A program made the position numbers and the translations under genes. This document shows, in pieces, positions 64,000 through 64,000 of a DNA stretch of 64,000 bases. The stretch is taken from assembly GCF_044542075.1 (NCBI RefSeq), contig NZ_JBITTU010000005.1, forward strand, positions 300,181-364,180, read 5' to 3'. The notes beneath the pieces were generated by a model. The model saw only the letters and a program-made list of their open reading frames with translations. It was not told where the DNA came from and searched no databases. The stretch comes from Leeuwenhoekiella sp044542075 (GTDB lineage: Bacteria; Bacteroidota; Bacteroidia; Flavobacteriales; Flavobacteriaceae). Every line of letters starts with the position of its first letter. The first letter of the stretch is position 1.

Positions 64000-64000
64000 A

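Overview
The window (about 38-40% GC by eye) comes from a Bacteroidota genome, almost certainly a Flavobacteriaceae-type bacterium. The signs are two SusC/SusD pairs, a FecI/FecR regulatory cassette, an Oar-like TonB receptor, many lipoproteins with a short lipobox, and a promoter of the TAnnTTTG type. The genus cannot be fixed from the sequence alone. No rRNA, tRNA or CRISPR array was seen.

Region 1 (1-9.3 kb) is a polysaccharide utilisation locus for pectin or other uronate-rich plant or algal polymers. It holds the end of a SusC, its SusD, a GH43 glycosidase, an unusual esterase/pectin-methylesterase fusion, a CE12 rhamnogalacturonan acetylesterase, an SDR reductase and mannonate dehydratase UxuA. 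A 3' remnant of a kdgF-like cupin gene lies behind uxuA. Region 2 (9.5-23 kb) is mostly housekeeping: a TPR protein, a flavin amine oxidase, a Yip1-family membrane protein, a lipoprotein, a FrnE-type DsbA, a complete molybdate importer (modA, molbindin, modB, modC), a 1201-residue protein joining a degenerate calcineurin-like domain to an outer-membrane barrel, an SdiA-regulated-type protein, a DUF808 membrane protein and a small tautomerase.

Region 3 (22.9-41.3 kb) is again devoted to uptake and hydrolysis. It has a GH127/GH146 enzyme with a DUF1080 lipoprotein, then an ECF sigma/anti-sigma/STN-SusC/SusD/surface lipoprotein/di-heme peroxidase operon, then an Oar-like TonB receptor next to an NPP-type phosphodiesterase. 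Region 4 (41.3-44.4 kb) has a Crp/Fnr regulator with a very short C-terminus and an AraC regulator divergent from hxlB-hxlA, the ribulose monophosphate pair. The hxlBA promoter carries readable direct repeats over the -33 position and a TAACTTTG -7 box.

Region 5 (44.4-62.8 kb) is a defence island. It begins with an exported-protein gene broken by an 11-bp tandem duplication in its signal peptide. Next come a small coiled-coil gene and a divergent WYL-domain regulator with two matching candidate operators, a Cas4-like/RNase H-like DUF2779 protein, a TPR-NucS nuclease and two exported lipoproteins. A type I restriction-modification operon follows, in which three genes sit between hsdS and hsdR: an unknown 202-residue protein, a DUF262 protein without a nuclease domain, and a DUF262-DUF1524 (GmrSD-like) protein. 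A GIY-YIG/DUF4357 protein closes the run. The tight packing of these genes (overlaps of 1-26 bp, gaps of 3-5 bp) suggests one transcript combining modification-dependent and sequence-specific restriction. This composite is the best candidate for an under-described system here. The last 1.2 kb carries a small serine hydrolase and a cREC-domain protein on the minus strand, then non-coding DNA with two hairpins.
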